Shown here piece by piece: positions 16,061-24,228 of a stretch of 64,000 nucleotides of DNA (position 1 is its first letter; each line of letters starts with the position of its first letter). The stretch lies in contig MAAS01000013.1 in assembly GCA_002162755.1 (NCBI GenBank), positions 62,001-126,000 on the forward strand. The letters run 5' to 3'. The notes beneath the pieces are model-generated. The model was not told where the DNA came from. It was given only the letters and a program-made list of their open reading frames with translations, and searched no databases. The stretch comes from Gammaproteobacteria bacterium 50_400_T64. Its GTDB lineage: Bacteria > Pseudomonadota > Gammaproteobacteria > Pseudomonadales > Porticoccaceae. A program made the translations under genes and the position numbers.

Positions 16061-17011
16061 ATGGAAAAATATCAATTAGGAAAGAGCGATCTTAATATCT
16101 CACGCCTTGGCCTGGGTTGCATGGGGATGTCTGAATTTTATGGCAGCAGTGATGAGAAAGAATCGATAGAAACATTACACGGGGCCCTCGATCTCGGCCT
16201 GAACTTTTTTGATACTGCCGATATGTACGGCAGCGGCAGTAATGAGGCGTTAATTGGCCGTGCCTTTAAAGGCAAGTGGGACAAGGTAGTACTTGCGACA
16301 AAATTCGGTTTTTTACGTGACGCGGATGGTGGCTGGAAGGGGCTCGACTGCAGCCCCGCCTATATAAAGACGGCTTGCGAGGCCAGCTTGAAGCGTTTAA
16401 ACACCGATGTGATCGACCTCTACTACGCTCACCGCATCGATCCCAATGTGCCCGTCGAAGATACCGTGGGTGCGATGAAAGATCTGGTTGATGCCGGTAA
16501 GGTGCGTTATATCGGTCTCAGTGAAGCAAGCTCCGAAGAATTACAGCGTGCCAGTAAAGTGCACACCATTACTGCTCTGCAAACGGAATATTCGCTGTGG
16601 AGCCGCGATGTTGAAGTCGATATTCTTGCCACCTGCCGTGAGCTGGATATTGGTTTTGTACCCTATAGCCCATTGGGTCGAGGCTTTTTAACCGGCGCTA
16701 TTCAATCACGAGATAGTTTAGAAGCCGATGATTTTCGCCTCGCAAGCCCGCGCTTTCAGGAAGAGGCTTTAGAGGAAAATAAAAAGTTTGTCGCACTGGT
16801 TGAAGCCATTAGTAAAGACAAAGGCATTACCCCCGCGCAGGTTGCTCTGGCCTGGGTGCTAAATCAGGGCGAGGCAATATTTCCCATCCCGGGCACACGA
16901 AAAATTTCACGCTTAAAAGAAAACCTTGCTGCGCTGGATGTTAGTTTTACCGTAGCTGAATTGGCAGATATTCGCACTAAACTACCCACTGCCACGGGCG
17001 AGAGGTATTAA
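16061..17011 (+). CDS. Aldo/keto reductase
   Basis: A 316-residue TIM-barrel NADPH-dependent oxidoreductase. The catalytic tetrad is visible as D51, Y56 (FFDTADMYG), K81 (LATKFGF) and H124 (YYAHRIDP), and the C-terminal cofactor loop reads [18 protein letters not shown] with GTRK binding the NADP phosphate. It resembles the AKR13/YakC-type reductases that reduce aldehydes and ketones; the physiological substrate is not known. AAAGGA lies ten bases before the ATG. The ECHDC3-like gene begins two bases after its stop, so the two are translationally close. Confidence 0.93.
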   Translation: MEKYQLGKSDLNISRLGLGCMGMSEFYGSSDEKESIETLHGALDLGLNFFDTADMYGSGSNEALIGRAFKGKWDKVVLATKFGFLRDADGGWKGLDCSPAYIKTACEASLKRLNTDVIDLYYAHRIDPNVPVEDTVGAMKDLVDAGKVRYIGLSEASSEELQRASKVHTITALQTEYSLWSRDVEVDILATCRELDIGFVPYSPLGRGFLTGAIQSRDSLEADDFRLASPRFQEEALEENKKFVALVEAISKDKGITPAQVALAWVLNQGEAIFPIPGTRKISRLKENLAALDVSFTVAELADIRTKLPTATGERY

Positions 17012-17013
17012 TA

Positions 17014-17811
17014 TTGGTACAGGAAATGGACGCAATAAGTAGCGTTATTACCCAAAAAAGCAAGCAGGGCATTGGACGTATTACCATTAATCGCCCCGAG
17101 GCTTACAATGCTTTGTCCCTTGCTTGTATGCGTTCATTGATAGGCGCCTTCACGTTATTATCTGCCGATGATGGCGTGAAAGTGATTGTGCTGGATGGCG
17201 CGGGTAAAGGTTTTTGTGCAGGACATGATTTAGCGGAAATGCGCAGTGATTCTAGTCGGGAATTTCAGCAGCTGACTTTTAGTACTTGCGCTAATTTAAT
17301 GTTGTCGATTATTCAGTCGCCCAAACCGGTGATTGCCAAAGTGCATGGCGTGGCCACGGCGGCGGGCTGCCAGCTGGTTGCCAGTTGTGACCTGGCAGTG
17401 GCGGAAGTAAGTGCCCGTTTCGCAACCCCTGGCGTTAATCTCGGTTTGTTTTGCTCTACGCCGATGGTGGCTTTATCGCGTAATGTCTCGCCCAAGCATG
17501 CGATGGAAATGCTTCTGCTCGGTGATTTTATTTCTGCCCAGCGAGCCCATGAAATGGGTTTTGTTAATTCTCTCGCCGCAGCTGATGAACTTGATAAAAC
17601 AGTTGACGCGCTGGCAGAAAAAATTGCCAGTAAATCAGCGCTGACGTTAAAAATAGGTAAGCAGGCTTTTTATCGACAGCGTGATAAAAACTTGATAGAC
17701 GCTTATGATTATTGTGGTCAAGTGATGGTTGAAAATATGATGGCTAAAGATGCGCAGGAAGGTATTGATGCTTTTATGGAAAAGCGCTCGCCAATATGGC
17801 GTAACGAGTAA
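17014..17811 (+). CDS. Enoyl-CoA hydratase family protein, ECHDC3-like
   Basis: A 265-residue crotonase-fold protein. The oxyanion-hole segment GKGFCAGHDLAEM (about 74-86) and the second loop ATAAGCQLVASCDLA are conserved, but both catalytic glutamates of classical enoyl-CoA hydratase are missing: the positions carry Q120 and G140 (FATPGVNLGLFCSTP). That pattern matches the ECHDC3 branch, whose hydratase activity is doubtful. The frame starts with TTG 17014, eight bases after AGAGG; ATG 17026 is an alternative with a less suitable AGGA right before it. It is coupled to the aldo/keto reductase. Confidence 0.9.
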   Translation: MVQEMDAISSVITQKSKQGIGRITINRPEAYNALSLACMRSLIGAFTLLSADDGVKVIVLDGAGKGFCAGHDLAEMRSDSSREFQQLTFSTCANLMLSIIQSPKPVIAKVHGVATAAGCQLVASCDLAVAEVSARFATPGVNLGLFCSTPMVALSRNVSPKHAMEMLLLGDFISAQRAHEMGFVNSLAAADELDKTVDALAEKIASKSALTLKIGKQAFYRQRDKNLIDAYDYCGQVMVENMMAKDAQEGIDAFMEKRSPIWRNE

Positions 17812-17857
17812 ATATTACTTATTGAAAAATTTCTTTTAAAGCCGTTCGGAGGTATTT

Positions 17858-18388
17858 GTGGCCTTAAAGCCCACTATTTTTAAATTCAAAATTTCACTAT
17901 CTGATCTTAATCGCAATCATTACGATACGCTTAATTTAACCCTTGCTCAGCACCCCTCTGAAACGGCGGAGCGCATGATGGTGCGTGTGCTGGCTTTTTG
18001 CATAAATGCTCAGGAGCATCTGGTTTTTACTCCAGGTCTCAGTGCTGTTGATGAGCCCGACCTCTGGATGCATACTCTCGACGGACAATTGGCTCTGTGG
18101 GTGGATGTCGGTGAGCCCGCTGCCGATAGGATAAAAAAGGCAACACGATTAGCGAAAGTTGTAAAAGTGTATAGCTTTAATTCAAAGTCGGCTGCCTGGT
18201 GGGCGTTGACAGAAAATAAATTTAAAAGTCTTACGGTGTCCGTTTATCAGTTTGAATGGCCGCAGATACAGGCGTTAGCGGCTATGCTGCAGCGCACAAT
18301 GGAGTTGTCGATGACTATCACTGGCGATTCCGCTTATATCGCAGCGGAGTCGGGAGAGTGTGAGATTGATTGGTTGATATTGCAGTGA
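17858..18388 (+). CDS. yaeQ: YaeQ family protein
   Basis: A 176-residue protein with the full YaeQ signature: MALKPTIFKFKISLSDLNR at the start, ERMMVRVLAFC, the acidic EPDLW segment and LWVDVGEPAADRIKKATR. YaeQ has a PD-(D/E)XK nuclease-like fold; E. coli YaeQ was linked to suppression of RfaH loss, but a biochemical role is not established. The start is GTG 17858, preceded by CGGAGG six to seven bases away. It converges with the chemoreceptor gene. Confidence 0.93.
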   Translation: MALKPTIFKFKISLSDLNRNHYDTLNLTLAQHPSETAERMMVRVLAFCINAQEHLVFTPGLSAVDEPDLWMHTLDGQLALWVDVGEPAADRIKKATRLAKVVKVYSFNSKSAAWWALTENKFKSLTVSVYQFEWPQIQALAAMLQRTMELSMTITGDSAYIAAESGECEIDWLILQ

Positions 18389-18425
18389 ATATGAATGGCT
18401 GATGAGCGATTTAAAAAAGGGTAAA

Positions 18426-20066
18426 TTAAACGTCTATACCCCGCTCTTTAAAGTATTTCCCATATTTAATATCTTCGCCCAGGATGTGACCTTTTAGCCA
18501 TTCGGTTAGAAAAACGATCACTGCAATCATATTGACCGGTTTTTTGTTTTCGATATCTTTAATCGTATTGGCTACATTGGTGAGTAGCGCGGTGTGCGCC
18601 CGTTTTTGATTATCAAAATCCGGATAGGCGTGGGCCCTCATCATTCTTTCTTCTTCGGCAAAGTGATAAGTGGTGTATTCGGCAAGCTCTTTGAGTATCG
18701 GCAGTGCCGCTTCTGGCTTGGCACCATTTTTAACTCTTAGGTGGATTTCGTTGCAGTAGTCAAATATTTTGGCGTGCTCGCCATCCATGTCATTAACCAA
18801 AACACTCCACTGTGGGCCGAAGCGGAAAATTCCTTTTTCAGAGGTGTCAACATTTAACAGTTGGTCGTCGAGTGAGAAGTTGTTGTACAAGTGTGCAATG
18901 TCTTCGCCGCGCGACTGGAGAGTGACGATCTCAGCAAAATTCGTTGTTGCGGTGGCGAGCATCACCTCATTGTTTTTCGCCATGTCCTCCATAAATTCGA
19001 TCATATTGCTGGCCATGGTGACCGAAGAGGAAAGGTTCTTGTTCATTTCATTAATTGCTATTGAGCTCTCGTTAACACTCGTATTCATGGTGTTGATATC
19101 ATCAGTCGTGCCTTTCAGAGTCCCCGATATACTTTCAGTCGCAAGAGATTGCTCTTCAGAGGCGGCGGCAATGGTTGATACAATTACGTTCACTTCACTA
19201 ATGATTTTTGTGAGGTTTCGCATGGAGCTTAGGGTGGTGTTAACCGTTGCTTGAATAATGTCGATTTTTTGTTTTATGTCAGTATTGGCCTCATTTGTTT
19301 GCGAAGCGAGTTCTTTAACCTCGCTGGCAACGACAGCAAAACCAAGACCCGCATCGCCTGCGCGGGCTGCCTCAATAGTGGCGTTCAAAGCCAGTAGTTT
19401 CGTTTGCTCCGACACTTCACTAATGGTATTAGTCACTTTGCTAATGTCATCGGCGGCCGCTTTAAGCTGGTCAAACTGACTGGAAGCCAGCTCAGTGTCA
19501 GCGACTGCTTTAGCGGTGATACTTCGCGCCTTTTCAGTGTTTTTTGCAATTCCCAGGGCTGCTGAAGTGAGTTCGTTTGTGGTGGTAGTAATGCTATCGA
19601 CATTGGTTTGTGTTGCGAAGGCGTTGTCGGCAATGGTTTTTACATTAACTGATATTTGTTCAGCCGCTGTAGCGACAGAGCTTAGACGGTCTCTGGTGTC
19701 TCTCGCTTCGGTAAGTTCTGTGCTGATATCTTTGGTGGCAGCGGCGACGCCATCGCTACAAGCCTGGCTGAGTGTTGCTGAATTTTGATTAAGTTCGGCA
19801 ACTAGGGTTGTAGACTGTCCAATAGCGCGGCCTATTTGTTGGCGAATACTTTCGATAAGCTTGCCGGCGGGGGAGCCTGAAATTTCGGCGGGTTGGCTAA
19901 AATCGCCGCTCTCTAACCGTCTTAATAAATCAATATCGACGCTGGTGACATCGAGGTCGGCAGCCACTGCGGGATTTTCGTTTGTTAAGGTGGATTTAAC
20001 TGTTGGTCGTTCATTGCTAGAAACGTTGGATAATACAGAGGGATTATCCTTCGTAAAAAGGGCCAT
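18426..20066 (-). CDS. Soluble chemoreceptor with C-terminal bacteriohemerythrin domain
   Basis: A 546-residue protein with no transmembrane segment. Residues about 65-395 are a methyl-accepting chemotaxis signalling coiled coil; the CheA/CheW-binding tip is [20 protein letters not shown] (about 215-234), followed by [14 protein letters not shown]. After a linker, residues about 418-540 form a bacteriohemerythrin domain that would hold a di-iron site for O2. Ligands seen: H431, H468, E472, H491, H527 and D532; the expected histidine four residues before H491 is Q487. It could sense oxygen or redox state in the cytoplasm (inference). AAGGA lies eight bases before the ATG. No chemotaxis genes are adjacent. 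Confidence 0.93.
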   Translation of the reverse strand: MALFTKDNPSVLSNVSSNERPTVKSTLTNENPAVAADLDVTSVDIDLLRRLESGDFSQPAEISGSPAGKLIESIRQQIGRAIGQSTTLVAELNQNSATLSQACSDGVAAATKDISTELTEARDTRDRLSSVATAAEQISVNVKTIADNAFATQTNVDSITTTTNELTSAALGIAKNTEKARSITAKAVADTELASSQFDQLKAAADDISKVTNTISEVSEQTKLLALNATIEAARAGDAGLGFAVVASEVKELASQTNEANTDIKQKIDIIQATVNTTLSSMRNLTKIISEVNVIVSTIAAASEEQSLATESISGTLKGTTDDINTMNTSVNESSIAINEMNKNLSSSVTMASNMIEFMEDMAKNNEVMLATATTNFAEIVTLQSRGEDIAHLYNNFSLDDQLLNVDTSEKGIFRFGPQWSVLVNDMDGEHAKIFDYCNEIHLRVKNGAKPEAALPILKELAEYTTYHFAEEERMMRAHAYPDFDNQKRAHTALLTNVANTIKDIENKKPVNMIAVIVFLTEWLKGHILGEDIKYGKYFKERGIDV

Positions 20067-20220
20067 GAGAATATCCTTATTTCAAATGAGTTGGCATGAC
20101 AATGAATACTATAGAGGAGGCACCTTTCTAAAGTGGAAGCCTGTCACAAAAAAGCTGAAATTTCATGCGGAGTTGTAATTTTGAGTGGCGATTAAACTCC
20201 CGGCTTGTTAAGAGGTTAAT

Positions 20221-20583
20221 TTGGAACCTTGTGCTGCTGCGTTAGGTCTGTTTATGTTGCTGCAAGAAGCAAGCCTGAATTACCCCTGTAGCCACGAATA
20301 TGATGCGTGTGGAACAATAAAAAGAAGGAGTAAAATAGTTCACACAATTCAGGTAGTTCGTTTTAAAAAGGATTACGAATTTATTGATGGTGGTCTGACA
20401 GCGGTTATCCTCAATGTTAAGCGCAGCGCTATTTCTTCCCCGTTATTTCCCAATACCATTTTTACTATGCCGGCAGACCACGTTGAAACGTGGTGGGTTT
20501 TCCCGATGAATAACCAGGTTGACCAATCTGTAATCTACGTTCACTGCTATGTGCCAGCCCTTGCCCACTTTCATCAATCGTAA
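20221..20583 (+). CDS. Doubtful small ORF with an internal ribosome site but no standard start
   Basis: An open frame of up to 120 codons (TTG 20221) lies in a 750-base gap. The first 40 codons look random, while the rest (from about 20341) has plausible coding composition, e.g. FKKDYEFIDGGLTAVILNVK and TWWVFPMNNQVDQSVIYVHC. A good AGAAGGAG occurs at about 20323-20330, but the in-frame codons after it are ATA and GTT, not ATG, GTG or TTG. No family was recognised. It may be a decayed gene or chance. Confidence 0.25.
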   Translation: MEPCAAALGLFMLLQEASLNYPCSHEYDACGTIKRRSKIVHTIQVVRFKKDYEFIDGGLTAVILNVKRSAISSPLFPNTIFTMPADHVETWWVFPMNNQVDQSVIYVHCYVPALAHFHQS

Positions 20584-20695
20584 TTGCCGATGCTTAGCGT
20601 TAATTTACTATCAGTCATAAATTGTCTGGTTTGTAAGTATTGTGGAAGAAAAATTCTACGGTCTGTCTCTTGCCATCAATTTTACGATGGTGGCA

Positions 20696-20723
20696 TTGCG
20701 CGCCAAGCGGCAACTGCTACACT
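20696..20723 (+). promoter_or_regulatory. Candidate promoter of the SDR gene
   Basis: TTGCGC (20696-20701) and TACACT (20718-20723) are separated by 16 bases, and TGC directly before the -10 box makes an extended -10. The predicted 5' leader contains two small inverted repeats, AGTTTGG/CCAAACT (20782-20801) and TATTATT/AATAATA (20801-20819), the latter spanning the ribosome site. These could be an operator or a translational control element, or nothing. Confidence 0.4.
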
Positions 20724-20822
20724 CGAGATTCAATTAATTTAGAGTGCCTCGGCCATTTGTTTGGGGCTAATTTTTAGTCGAAGTTTGGCTTTGCCCAAAC
20801 TATTATTGCGGGAATAATAATT

Positions 20823-21752
20823 ATGAATTTAGACGGTAAATCAGCCATCGTCACCGGCGGCGGCCGGGGCATTGGTCGTGAAATTGCGCTAGTGCTAGCC
20901 CAGCAGGGTGCGCGAGTCGTTGTTGCTGACCCGGGTGCTGATCGCGGCGGCAGGGGTGTTGAAGAAGCGCCTGCCAATCAGGTGGTTGCAGAAATTGAAG
21001 CGGCCGGTGGGCAAGCGGTTTCAGCCCTGGCCCCGGTTGATGACTACGAAGCGGCAGCGGGTATTATCGGCACCTGTGTCGAGGCCTTTGGCTCGGTCGA
21101 CATGGTGGTCAACTGCGCAGGGGTGCTGCGTGAACGCATGATCTGGAACTTAAGTGAAGATGACTGGGACACCGTGATTCGCGTGCACCTCAAGGGCCAC
21201 TACAATATGTGCCACCACGCCGCCAAGGTGATGCGCGGTCAGCGCTTTGGTCGTATCGTCAATTTTGCCTCCGATGCCTGGCGCGGTAGTGTCGGTCAGT
21301 CTAACTATGCAGCAGCCAAGGGTGGCATCGTTAGTTTTACCCGTTCATTGGCGCGTGAGCTGGGGCGCTACGGTGTTACTGCCAATGCTATTTGCCCTAT
21401 TGCGGCAACGCGTATGACTCTCGATCAGGGCGTCATCGACGGCATGAAAAAACGTCTCGATGCGGGATTAATTTCACAAGACCGTTACGACTCGCTAATG
21501 GCGATGCCCGGGCCAGAGTTTGTCGCGCCCATGGTTGCCTATCTCGGCACCGATGCGGCGGCCGATGTGAATGGCCAAATCTTCCATGTTGAACGGGGTC
21601 GCGTTTCAGTTTATTGCGAGCCGGTGGAAGAAAAAATGCTGCTTAAAACTGACAACGATGGCTTGTTCAGTGTTGAAGAGTTAATTGATTCAATACCGGG
21701 CTCGTTGATGGTCGGTCGGCCCAATCCTGCACCTGCCGATCAGGAGGAGTAA
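20823..21752 (+). CDS. SDR family NAD(P)-dependent oxidoreductase
   Basis: A 309-residue short-chain dehydrogenase. The Rossmann motif TGGGRGIGREIALVLA is at about residues 12-27, VNCAGVL carries the NAG motif, and the catalytic serine (NFASDAW) and YAAAKGG (Tyr, Lys) are present. The protein is longer than the usual 250 residues: an insert near residues 40-55 (ADRGGRGVEEAPANQ) and a C-terminal tail of about 50 residues (VEEKMLLKTDNDG...) recall SDRs related to peroxisomal multifunctional enzyme type 2 dehydrogenases that act on 3-hydroxyacyl-CoA or steroids. The substrate is unknown. A reductase remnant follows 26 bases later. Confidence 0.93.
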   Translation: MNLDGKSAIVTGGGRGIGREIALVLAQQGARVVVADPGADRGGRGVEEAPANQVVAEIEAAGGQAVSALAPVDDYEAAAGIIGTCVEAFGSVDMVVNCAGVLRERMIWNLSEDDWDTVIRVHLKGHYNMCHHAAKVMRGQRFGRIVNFASDAWRGSVGQSNYAAAKGGIVSFTRSLARELGRYGVTANAICPIAATRMTLDQGVIDGMKKRLDAGLISQDRYDSLMAMPGPEFVAPMVAYLGTDAAADVNGQIFHVERGRVSVYCEPVEEKMLLKTDNDGLFSVEELIDSIPGSLMVGRPNPAPADQEE

Positions 21753-21778
21753 CACTGTTACTTAAGGAGGGGGGTTAA

Positions 21779-22126
21779 GTGCCTGCTGATGTCACTGTTT
21801 GTGTCACGGGTGCTTCCGGTTTTATTGCAGGACAAACTATTCGTGAATTACTGGCGAATGGTTTTAGTGTTAGAGGCACGGTGAGAGGTGAAATAGATGA
21901 CCCGCAGTATGCTTATCTTAAACAACTACCCGGAGCTGCAGAAAGACTCGAATTGGTGCCGGGTGATCTCGCCCAGTCAGGCTCATTCCTTGGCAAAACC
22001 ATGTGTATCAGCAATGCAAATATTTGTGCTGAGTTAGGTGTGGAGTTTCGACCAGTACGTGAGACCTTAGTCGATGTGGTGGGTGACTTGATTCGGCAGG
22101 GGCATTTGCAAAAATTTGGCAATTAA
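21779..22126 (+). pseudogene. Internally deleted NAD-dependent epimerase/dihydroflavonol reductase
   Basis: The 115-codon frame joins two ends of an extended SDR. The first part, VCVTGASGFIAGQTIRELL ... LKQLPGAAERLELVPGDLAQSGSF (to about residue 69), is the N-terminal Rossmann region of dihydroflavonol-4-reductase-like proteins, which are normally about 340 residues. The last part, ISNANICAELGVEFRPVRET to the end, is the typical C-terminus (iSNekireELGvefRPl). Everything between, including the catalytic YxxxK, is missing while the frame is kept. The junction lies near SGSF/LGKTM (about 21985-22000). A strong AAGGAGG precedes the GTG start, so a short protein may still be made, but it cannot be an active reductase. 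Confidence 0.8.
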
Positions 22127-22325
22127 TCAAGGTGTTAGCTATCTGGTGTTTTGTCGATAGCCTGCCTGTCTAAAGATGTTTTCAATACTACGGATTATTT
22201 ATCGGCAAAGAGCGGGCTTCTCCAAAAGCCCGGCCTCTTCTGAATACTAGCTCCTTGCCGTGTAACGAGTAACCTTGGGATCAGCTCGATACATGGCAAA
22301 AGTGTGGCCCTATAAATTAGACAAA

Positions 22326-23321
22326 TTACTCAAAAGGCTTTGGTCGGGGTGTTTTGTCTGTAGAGGGCGGTAAAATTGGCAATACAAACGATGGTTGCTC
22401 ACCGGTCAGTGTTTTAAGAAAGGCAACAATTTGTGCATTCTCTGTCTTAGTGTAATTTCTTGCCAATTGTAATCTGCCCATAACATCGACCGCTTCGGCA
22501 AGGGTCTCAGTCTCTCCATCATGAAAATAGGGGTAGGTCATTTCAATGTTTCTTAGGGTAGGCACTTTGAACTTAAAGTGGTCTGCCTCTTTACCAGTAA
22601 CGCCACTTAAACCCCTGGCTGGGTTTGTTGTTTTGTACGCTTCAACGATTCCCATTTTCTGAAAAGAAGTACCTCCAACTGCGGGGCCGTAGTGGCATGC
22701 GATACAGCCAGAATCTTTGAAGAGTTTGTAGCCAGCATGTTCATCAGCGGTTATCGCATCTTTGTTGCCCAGTAGCCATTGGTCGAATCGAGAGTTGGGT
22801 GTGACCAATGTTTTTTCAAACTCTGCAATTGCCCCTGTGACCTGCTCAATGTTGATAGTGTTTGTGCTAAACACTTGTTTAAATTCAGTGACATATTGGG
22901 GAATAGATGCCAGGACATCGATCGCGATTTCATGGGTGAGGGCCATTTCACCCGGATTGGCGATGGGGCCGCCTGCCTGTTCTTGTAAATCTGTAGCACG
23001 ACCATCCCAGAACTGGGCAATACTCATGCTGGAATTCAATACGGTAGGGGCATTAATTGGCCCCTGATTCCAGTTATGTCCTATGGAAGTTTTGAGGTTG
23101 TCTGTTCCACCCATGCTCAAGTTATGGCATGAATTACAGGAAATAAAGCCAGATTTGGACAGCCTTGGATCAAAAAATAATTTCTTACCTAATTCTACCT
23201 GTGCAAGGTTTATTTCTTTTACTGGAGCGATGGGCTCTATGGGCTCACCTGCGAACACTGTATTTGCTGATCCAAGCAGCCCTATGCCAATCAGTGTGAT
23301 GATAAATCGATTGCTTTTCAT
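22326..23321 (-). CDS. Di-heme cytochrome c peroxidase
   Basis: A 331-residue periplasmic protein with a Sec signal peptide (about residues 1-24, ending TVFAG). Two c-type heme motifs are visible: CNSCH at 62-66 and CIACH at 206-210. Downstream elements RGLSGVTGKEADHFKFKVPTLRN and YPYFHDGETETLAEAV fit the CcpA/MauG superfamily, with the FKVPTLRN block typical of CcpA, which reduces H2O2 with electrons from small c-type cytochromes. The C-terminal PSFVLPILPPST tail is normal for the family. It is a single gene, transcribed leftward. Confidence 0.95.
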   Translation of the reverse strand: MKSNRFIITLIGIGLLGSANTVFAGEPIEPIAPVKEINLAQVELGKKLFFDPRLSKSGFISCNSCHNLSMGGTDNLKTSIGHNWNQGPINAPTVLNSSMSIAQFWDGRATDLQEQAGGPIANPGEMALTHEIAIDVLASIPQYVTEFKQVFSTNTINIEQVTGAIAEFEKTLVTPNSRFDQWLLGNKDAITADEHAGYKLFKDSGCIACHYGPAVGGTSFQKMGIVEAYKTTNPARGLSGVTGKEADHFKFKVPTLRNIEMTYPYFHDGETETLAEAVDVMGRLQLARNYTKTENAQIVAFLKTLTGEQPSFVLPILPPSTDKTPRPKPFE

Positions 23322-23514
23322 TTCTTGCTCCAGCTTGTGTTTACAGGGAACGAAGTCCGCTCTGTTTCTGTGTAAGTTCTTAATGTGCCCGACATCTGCA
23401 GGCGTTGGTAAAAAGAACTCGGCGATACCATAACAATATTAGCATATGCTCATATAGATCGCGAGGCTATAAAAGTAAGTGTTGTTACAGCTAATGCGGT
23501 GTTACTAAGCTGAT

Positions 23515-24189
23515 TTAATTACCGGAGCGCACGAAACCTGTATTTATTTTAAGTAGGCTGCCGAGTTCAAGCTCAAGCGCATCGCCAACTTCCAAAGGCC
23601 CAACACCTTCGGGTGTGCCCGTCAGCACAACATCCCCCGGCAGCAATGTAAAAAACTGGGTAATGTAAGTAATTAGTGGCACTACCTGAGTGATCATTTG
23701 CCTCGTATTACCATCCTGTTTTAACGCGCCGTTTTGCCAAAGTTTAATATCCACATTTTGCAGGTCTGCAACGCCTTCAGTTTTTACAAAGGGTGAAATA
23801 GGGCAAGCGCCGTCCCAGCCTTTGGCTTTCTCCCAGGGTTGGCCCGCTGCTTTTAATTGTTTTTGCAGGTCGCGCAGGGTTAAGTCGAGGGCGATGCCGA
23901 CACCGGCGATGGATTTAATGACGTCTTCTTCTTTGCAGTTTTTCAAAGGCTGGCCAATCAGCAGAGCCATTTCACTTTCAAAATGGCAGGCGCCTCGTCC
24001 CTCAGGGATGCGTAGGGGTTCTTGCATTGGGGTTAGTGCGGTAGCGGGTTTAATAAAGAGTAATGGCTCGCCGATATTTTTACTCTTCATTTCAGCGACG
24101 TGGGCGGCGTAGTTAAGTCCCACGCAAACGACTTTTCCGGGGGGTAGGTCGCAGGGGCTGTTGTCGAGAAACTGATGTCGGTAGCTCAT
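23515..24189 (-). CDS. Fumarylacetoacetate hydrolase family protein
   Basis: A 224-residue FAH-fold protein, the size of YcgM-type acylpyruvate hydrolases/oxaloacetate decarboxylases (human FAHD1 relatives). The metal-binding glutamates sit in CHFESEMALLIG and the aspartate in GVGIALDLTLRDLQ; KGWDGACPISPF, MITQVVPLITYITQFFTLLPGDVVLTGTPEGVGPL (motif split here by normal family spacing) are all typical. It hydrolyses C-C bonds of 3-acylpyruvates or decarboxylates oxaloacetate; which is not decidable from sequence. It lies 39 bases downstream of the FAD-dependent dehydrogenase gene on the same strand, and the two may form an operon. Confidence 0.93.
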   Translation of the reverse strand: MSYRHQFLDNSPCDLPPGKVVCVGLNYAAHVAEMKSKNIGEPLLFIKPATALTPMQEPLRIPEGRGACHFESEMALLIGQPLKNCKEEDVIKSIAGVGIALDLTLRDLQKQLKAAGQPWEKAKGWDGACPISPFVKTEGVADLQNVDIKLWQNGALKQDGNTRQMITQVVPLITYITQFFTLLPGDVVLTGTPEGVGPLEVGDALELELGSLLKINTGFVRSGN

Positions 24190-24228
24190 GGGTTTGTCGC
24201 CAATTTTAATGAGAAGTTTAGGGTGTTC

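Noticed and set aside
22213-22232. CGGGCTT/AAGCCCG hairpin after the reductase remnant as a terminator
   Set aside because: Only seven pairs with no T tract after it on either strand.
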